Source: an uncultured Thermomicrobia bacterium
GTDB lineage: Bacteria; Chloroflexota; Chloroflexia; Thermomicrobiales; JALYUS01
Assembly: GCA_937968015.1 (NCBI GenBank)
Contig: CALBSO010000109.1
Span: forward strand, 103,551 to 167,550
Direction: 5' to 3'
Length of the DNA: 64,000 nucleotides
The notes below the pieces were generated by a model that did not search any database, was not told where the DNA came from, and saw only the letters and a program-made list of their open reading frames with translations. Made by a program: the position numbers and the translations under genes. This document shows, piece by piece, positions 60,076-64,000 of this stretch (positions within the stretch are counted from its first letter, which is position 1; the number at the start of each line of letters is the position of its first letter).

Positions 60076-60108
60076 GGCTGTCTCTCGTCTTCCCTCGCGC
60101 GGCGTCAA

Positions 60109-61995
60109 TCAGCGGCGGAGGCGCGCCGGGGCCGATGCCGCGCTGGTGCAGAGTTTCCGTGCTTGCACCGCGACATTTTCGGCGGTCAGGCCGCATTGTG
60201 CCCGCAATTGCGCGGGCTTGCCGTGATCCACGAACTGATCGGGGATGCCGAGCGCCGCCACCGGGCAACTGAGGCCGTGCGACGCAAGCAGTTCGAGCAC
60301 CGCGCTGCCGAAGCCGCCCGCTGCCACACCCTCCTCGATCGTCACGAACCGCCCGACGCGGCGCGCGAGATCGAGGATACACGCGTCGTCCAACGGCTTT
60401 GCGAATCGCGCGTTGACGACCGTCGCCGCGAGACCGTCCGCCGCGAGCAAGGCCGCCGCTTCCATCGCCGTCGGGACATGGACACCGAGCGCGAGAATCG
60501 CGACATCCTCGCCCTCCCGCAATGTCTCCGCCTTGCCGATCGGGAGCGGCGTCAGCACGTCATCGAGCGGCACGCCAAGTGCCGCGCCACGCGGGAAGCG
60601 CATGGAAATCGGGCCGTCGTGTGCCATCGCCGTCGCGAGCATATGGCGCAACTCGTTCTCGTCCTTCGGCGCCATGACGACCATATTGGGGATGGCGCGG
60701 AGGTAGGCGATATCGAAGATGCCGTGGTGTGTCCGACCGTCCTCACCGACGAGGCCGGCATTGACGATGACGAATGTCACCGGCAGGTTCTGGATCGCCA
60801 CGTCATGGATAATCGAGTCGTACGCACGCTGGAGGAAGGTGCTGTAGATCGCGCAGACCGGCTTCATGCCCGCCGCCGCGAGACCGGCGGCGAAGGTCAC
60901 CGCGTGCTGCTCAGCGATGCCGACATCGAACATCCGGTCCGGGTAGACTTTCTGGAACTTGTCGAGCGCCGTGCCGCTCGGCATCGCGGCGGTGATACCG
61001 ACGATCAGTGCGTTGCGTGCCGCCTGCTCGATCAGTGTCTGCGCGAAGAAGTCGCGGTACGCGGGCGGGGAGAGCGGCGTGCCCGCGGGTTTCGCCGCGT
61101 CAACCTGATAGGTTTTGATCGGGTCCGCTTCGCACGCCTCGATGCCCTTCCCCTTCGTCGTCAGGACGTGAACGAAGACGGGCGAGGGCATCGTCTTGGC
61201 GATGCGGAAGGTGTCAATCATCAGTTCGGTGTCATGGCCGTCCACGGGGCCGATATAGGAGAAGCCGAGTTCCTCCCAGATCATCGGCGCGAGCATCACT
61301 TCCTTGACGCCGTCCTTCAAACGCTTGCCGAGTTCCAGCCAGGTTTCGCCCGCCGGGAGCCGCTTCATGACGCGCGCGATCTGCTCCTTCATTTGCTCGA
61401 AGGCGGGATGCGCGCGCATGCGATTGAGGTAGAGATGCAACGCGCCGACACTGCGCGCGATCGAGAGTTCGTTGTCATTGAGGACGACGATCAGGGGCGC
61501 GTCCATGTGACCCGCATTATTGAGCGCCTCCCAGGCGAGGCCGCCCGTCAGCGCGCCGTCACCGATCACCGCGACCGCGTGACGGTTCATCTCACCCTTG
61601 AATTGATTGGCGACCGCGAAGCCGAGCGCGGCGGAAATCGAGGTGCTGGTGTGCCCCGCGCCGAAGGCATCGTGCTCGCTCTCTTCGCGCTTGAGGAAGC
61701 CGGAGATGCCGCCCGCCTGCTTTAGCGTGTGGAACTGGTCGCGGCGCCCGGTGAGGATTTTGTGCGCGTATGCCTGATGCCCGACATCCCAGATGATCGG
61801 CTCGCGCGGCGTATCGAAGGCCGCGAGCAGGGCAATCGTCATCTCAACGACGCCGAGGTTCGGCGAGAGGTGGCCGCCGTTCGCATGGACGACCTCGACG
61901 AGGAGCGCGCGAACATCCGCGGCGAGTTCCACGCGCTCCGCCGGTGTCAATGCCCGAATATCATCCGGCCCATTGACACACGATAGGACTGACAT
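60109..61995 (-). CDS. dxs: 1-deoxy-D-xylulose-5-phosphate synthase
   Basis: A 628-residue transketolase-like enzyme, the first step of the MEP pathway: pyruvate plus glyceraldehyde 3-phosphate to DXP. The thiamine diphosphate motif starts at GDGALTGG (145-152) and continues to LNDNELSIA. HLSPNLGVVEMTIAL, WDVGHQAYAHKILTGR and FDVGIAEQHAVTFAAGLA (catalytic Glu) are canonical, and the C-terminal domain has VVNARFAKPLD. ATG 61995 follows GAAGGGG. It is a single gene with its own promoter and terminator. Confidence 0.97.
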   Translation of the reverse strand: MSVLSCVNGPDDIRALTPAERVELAADVRALLVEVVHANGGHLSPNLGVVEMTIALLAAFDTPREPIIWDVGHQAYAHKILTGRRDQFHTLKQAGGISGFLKREESEHDAFGAGHTSTSISAALGFAVANQFKGEMNRHAVAVIGDGALTGGLAWEALNNAGHMDAPLIVVLNDNELSIARSVGALHLYLNRMRAHPAFEQMKEQIARVMKRLPAGETWLELGKRLKDGVKEVMLAPMIWEELGFSYIGPVDGHDTELMIDTFRIAKTMPSPVFVHVLTTKGKGIEACEADPIKTYQVDAAKPAGTPLSPPAYRDFFAQTLIEQAARNALIVGITAAMPSGTALDKFQKVYPDRMFDVGIAEQHAVTFAAGLAAAGMKPVCAIYSTFLQRAYDSIIHDVAIQNLPVTFVIVNAGLVGEDGRTHHGIFDIAYLRAIPNMVVMAPKDENELRHMLATAMAHDGPISMRFPRGAALGVPLDDVLTPLPIGKAETLREGEDVAILALGVHVPTAMEAAALLAADGLAATVVNARFAKPLDDACILDLARRVGRFVTIEEGVAAGGFGSAVLELLASHGLSCPVAALGIPDQFVDHGKPAQLRAQCGLTAENVAVQARKLCTSAASAPARLRR

Positions 61996-62060
61996 CTCTG
62001 TCCCCTTCTCTTGACCGGCGCACCAGCGTCGGTGCGTCGGCCCATCGCTATCACTACCGC

Positions 62061-62089
62061 ATCATACGCACGGGTGATACCAGCGTCAA
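62061..62089 (-). promoter_or_regulatory. Promoter of dxs
   Basis: Minus strand TTGACG (62084-62089), 17 bases, TATGAT (62061-62066). Leader is about 60 bases. Confidence 0.7.
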
Positions 62090-62203
62090 ACATGATCCAT
62101 CAATCGCCCCACGACAGGTTGAACCTGTAGACAGTGCTACGTGTGGCGCACGGCTGCGGATGACACTGCGGACAAAGAAGGGGATGCGGCCTGATTTCGA
62201 GGC

Positions 62204-62240
62204 AAAAAAAGTGAGGGGCCGACGTATCCGTCCGCCCCTC
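62204..62240 (-). terminator. Rho-independent terminator of the 16-codon gene
   Basis: Minus strand GAGGGGC (62234-62240), inner GACG/CGTC stem with a 4-base loop, GCCCCTC (62213-62219), then AC and seven T residues (62204-62210). One mismatch between the two stem parts. It ends before the dxs promoter. Confidence 0.88.
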
Positions 62241-62261
62241 GTCCCTGGATGTCACCGGGTA

Positions 62262-62312
62262 CTAGCGCACGCGCTTCCCGGTGACACCCACAAGACTACT
62301 CGAACTATCCAT
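62262..62312 (-). CDS. 16-codon micro-gene with full-length Shine-Dalgarno
   Basis: Encodes MDSSSSLVGVTGKRVR and a stop. ATG 62312 is preceded by AAAGGAGGTGAT, a twelve-base match to the 3' end of 16S rRNA, with 8 bases from GGAGG to the ATG; ATG 62318 in the same frame is too close. The last codons and stop lie in a hairpin (GTCACCGGG/CCCGGTGAC, arms 62277-62285 and 62251-62259) with an inner AGCGC/GCGCT. It has its own promoter and terminator, so it is either an efficiently translated micropeptide or the translated part of a small regulatory RNA. No family known to me. Confidence 0.6.
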   Translation of the reverse strand: MDSSSSLVGVTGKRVR

Positions 62313-62363
62313 GGGCATCACCTCCTTTATCCGTGGGATGTGTCAGTGCATCTCACTGGCCGG

Positions 62364-62393
62364 AGTGTATCATCACGGCGGTGGTCGTGTCAA
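62364..62393 (-). promoter_or_regulatory. Promoter of the 16-codon gene
   Basis: Minus strand TTGACA (62388-62393), 18 bases, TACACT (62364-62369). Transcription would start near 62357, about 45 bases before the ATG. Confidence 0.68.
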
Positions 62394-62408
62394 GGGGAAA
62401 ACGCGTAG

Positions 62409-62437
62409 TAGACAGGCCCGCGTGGCTGCACTACCAT
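62409..62437 (+). promoter_or_regulatory. Promoter of the class III aminotransferase gene
   Basis: TAGACA (62409-62414), 17 bases, TACCAT (62432-62437). It is back to back with the micro-gene promoter. Confidence 0.5.
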
Positions 62438-62480
62438 GACACCATCATGCCTCGTTCGACGAACCGGGGAGGAGCAGCCG

Positions 62481-63854
62481 ATGGCAACGACAACGAGCAT
62501 CATCGAACAGTATATCGCCACGAACCCGCAGTCACGCGCCCTGCACGAGCGCGCCCGGAAGGTGCTGCCCGGCGGCATCGCGCACGATGTCCGGCACATT
62601 CATCCCTTCCCCCTGACGATGCGCCACGCCGAGGGCGCATATAAGTGGGATGTGGACGGCCACAAATACATTGACTACGTCGTCGGCCACGGCGCGCTTC
62701 TCCTCGGCCACAGCCACCCGGAGATCGTCGCGGCGGTGCAGCAGCAGGTCGCGAGGGGGACGCACCTCGGTGCGGGCAACGAGTACGAGATCGCCTGGGC
62801 GGAACAGGTGCAGCGGCTGATTCCGTCCGCCGATCTCGTCAAGTTCACTTCCAGCGGCACCGAGGCGACGATGATGGCCTTCCGCCTCGCGCGCGCCTAC
62901 ACCGGCAAGACGAAAATCCTCAAGTATGCCGGGCATTTCCACGGCTGGCACGACTACGCCACCATCGCGCAGCAACTGCCGTGGGAGGGAACACCGCCCC
63001 CCGGCGTCCCGGATGAGGCGCTCGCGACGATCGTCGTCGCGCCAGTCAACGACCTCGACTTCACCGAAGCGCGGCTCGCGGAGGGGGACATTGCCGCCGT
63101 CATCCTCGAAGCGTCAGGCGCGTCGTGGTCCTCGATCCCGCACCCTCCCGGCCATCTCCAGCGGCTGCGCGCGATCACCGAGAAGCACGGGGTCGTCCTG
63201 ATCTTTGACGAAGTGATTACCGGCTTCCGCTGGTCTCCGGGTGGCGTCCAGGCGAAAGAGGGCGTCACGCCCGACCTGACGACGATGGCGAAGATTCTCG
63301 CCGGTGGACTTCCGGGCGGCGCTATCGCGGGGAAAGCGGACATCATGAACCTGCTGACCTTCCGCGATGACCCGGAGTGGAACCGGCGCAAGAAAGTCGG
63401 GCACCCCGGCACCTATAACGGCAATCCGCTCTCAGCGGTCGCGGGCGTCACCGCGCTCCGTATCCTCTCCGACCCCGCCCAGCAGGAGTATGCGGACGGT
63501 CTCGCGGCGCGCGTGCGCGCGGGCTTCAATCGGGTGCTGCTGCATGAGGAGGTGCCGGGTTTCTGCTATGGCGAGTCGAGCGTCTTCCACCTCGTCCTCG
63601 GCTCACCGCTGCCGGGTGGCACGCCGGATGGCGACCTCCACGCACCCGACGGGATCGCCGCTGAGACATTGAAGCGCGGCATGCCGGGCACGCTTGCCGA
63701 GGCGGTGCAGTGCGGCATGGCCAATGAAGGGGTTGATGTCTTTCACGGCGGCGGGTTGCTCTCCATCGCGCACACCGAGGCGGACATTGACCGCACCATC
63801 GAGGCGTTCGACACGACGATCCGCCGGATGATCGCGGAAGAGATGTTCAAATAA
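62481..63854 (+). CDS. Class III aminotransferase, glutamate-1-semialdehyde aminomutase-like
   Basis: A 457-residue PLP enzyme. VLPGGIAHDVRHIHPFPL and WDVDGHKYIDYVVGHGALLLGHSHP open the fold; SSGTEA (124-129) binds the phosphate, DEVITGFR (243-250) holds the ring-nitrogen Asp, and Lys271 in MAKILAGGLPGG forms the Schiff base. The similarity is to HemL, but HemL has about 430 residues and the heme genes are not nearby. Related enzymes act on other amines or amino acids, so the substrate is left open. ATG 62481 follows GGGAGGAG; the frame from 62436 is unsupported. Confidence 0.9.
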   Translation: MATTTSIIEQYIATNPQSRALHERARKVLPGGIAHDVRHIHPFPLTMRHAEGAYKWDVDGHKYIDYVVGHGALLLGHSHPEIVAAVQQQVARGTHLGAGNEYEIAWAEQVQRLIPSADLVKFTSSGTEATMMAFRLARAYTGKTKILKYAGHFHGWHDYATIAQQLPWEGTPPPGVPDEALATIVVAPVNDLDFTEARLAEGDIAAVILEASGASWSSIPHPPGHLQRLRAITEKHGVVLIFDEVITGFRWSPGGVQAKEGVTPDLTTMAKILAGGLPGGAIAGKADIMNLLTFRDDPEWNRRKKVGHPGTYNGNPLSAVAGVTALRILSDPAQQEYADGLAARVRAGFNRVLLHEEVPGFCYGESSVFHLVLGSPLPGGTPDGDLHAPDGIAAETLKRGMPGTLAEAVQCGMANEGVDVFHGGGLLSIAHTEADIDRTIEAFDTTIRRMIAEEMFK

Positions 63855-64000
63855 CGGTGGTGTGGACTAAGCCACATGAGCCTGCACGGATATTGGCAAT
63901 CGGGCAGGCAAGCCACGATGCCCCGTCCTCCGGCGGTGTCGATCTTGGGAGCCGCCGCACGACTATCTGATGCCGGTGTCCGCACGGGATGCCGGACGTG
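63855..64000. other. Right edge without a recognised gene
   Basis: 146 bases after the aminotransferase stop. No ribosome site followed by a long frame was found on either strand. A minus-strand frame overlaps the end of the aminotransferase gene, but it is a shadow. Confidence 0.35.

Noticed and set aside
60163..61725. 520-codon plus-strand frame
   Set aside because: Mirror of dxs; Arg/Asp/Glu-rich shadow.
62311..62330. Plus-strand ATCACCTCCTTTA, identical to the 3' end of 16S rRNA
   Set aside because: It is simply the complement of the micro-gene Shine-Dalgarno; no other rRNA sequence surrounds it.
62165..62393. Reading the micro-gene region as a dxs transcription attenuator
   Set aside because: dxs has its own good promoter (62061-62089) downstream of the terminator, and no antiterminator pairing was found. 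Kept only as a weak alternative.
63743..63985. 80-codon minus-strand frame at the right edge
   Set aside because: Mostly antisense to the aminotransferase end; no ribosome site.

Overview
The window is 64 kb of dense, GC-rich chromosome with no sign of a plasmid, phage or insertion sequence. Gene content points to a Chloroflexota bacterium, possibly Thermomicrobia-like. The pointers are ribonuclease Y with YmdB and SpoVS, RqcH next to RemA and gmk, the yceD-rpmF-fabH-fabD-fabG-accC-asp23-nusB-acpP-tatC run, a PASTA kinase, large YfhO and GT39 membrane proteins, non-mevalonate isoprenoid genes (dxs, ispE), and many GTG or TTG starts. The lineage is inferred from gene content only. No rRNA, tRNA, CRISPR array or IS element was found.

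Layout. 1-13 kb: a partial secreted double-psi beta-barrel protein, an MFS exporter, an oligopeptide ABC importer (binding protein and two permeases, no ATPase here), an alpha/beta hydrolase, a CoA-binding protein with a coupled acetyltransferase, and a three-gene glycosylation cassette (GT2, GT4, GT39). 13-20 kb: formamidase, a degenerate PP2C-like membrane protein with a propeller, a nuclease-like/HPRT fusion, and an SH3-NlpC/P60 cell-wall hydrolase behind a possible c-di-AMP riboswitch. 20-24 kb: cca, divergent from tsaE-tsaB-rimI-tsaD (t6A tRNA modification). 24-28 kb: accessory stretch with a HAD hydrolase, an M20 peptidase, a gene remnant, a secreted NTF2-like protein, a VOC protein, and a 75-residue protein under a LexA-box promoter.

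28-36 kb: fatty-acid synthesis and growth operon, ending with tatC. 36-41 kb: rqcH divergent from remA-gmk, then pcm and def. 41-45.5 kb: rny, ymdB, spoVS, a PHP phosphoesterase and a coupled 59-residue membrane peptide. 45.5-49.4 kb: a sugar or polyol catabolic cluster of three TIM-barrel isomerase/epimerases and one Gfo/Idh/MocA dehydrogenase. 49.5-55 kb: a J-domain protein, rsmA-ispE, the PASTA kinase and ychF. 56-62 kb: a YfhO-like membrane protein, a DUF457 protein, rsmG and dxs. 62-64 kb: a free-standing micro-gene (promoter, full-length Shine-Dalgarno, 16 codons, terminator) and a class III aminotransferase.

Two themes cut across the map. First, intergenic gaps carry families of GC-rich palindromes (GGGGAGGGG, TGCCCAAAGGGCA and others); some have entered reading frames or seem to provide ribosome-binding sites. 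Second, several genes have a -10 box placed so that transcription would start at or next to the start codon (tsaE, rsmA, the M20 peptidase), suggesting leaderless mRNAs. All homology calls are from reading the sequence; none was checked by database search.
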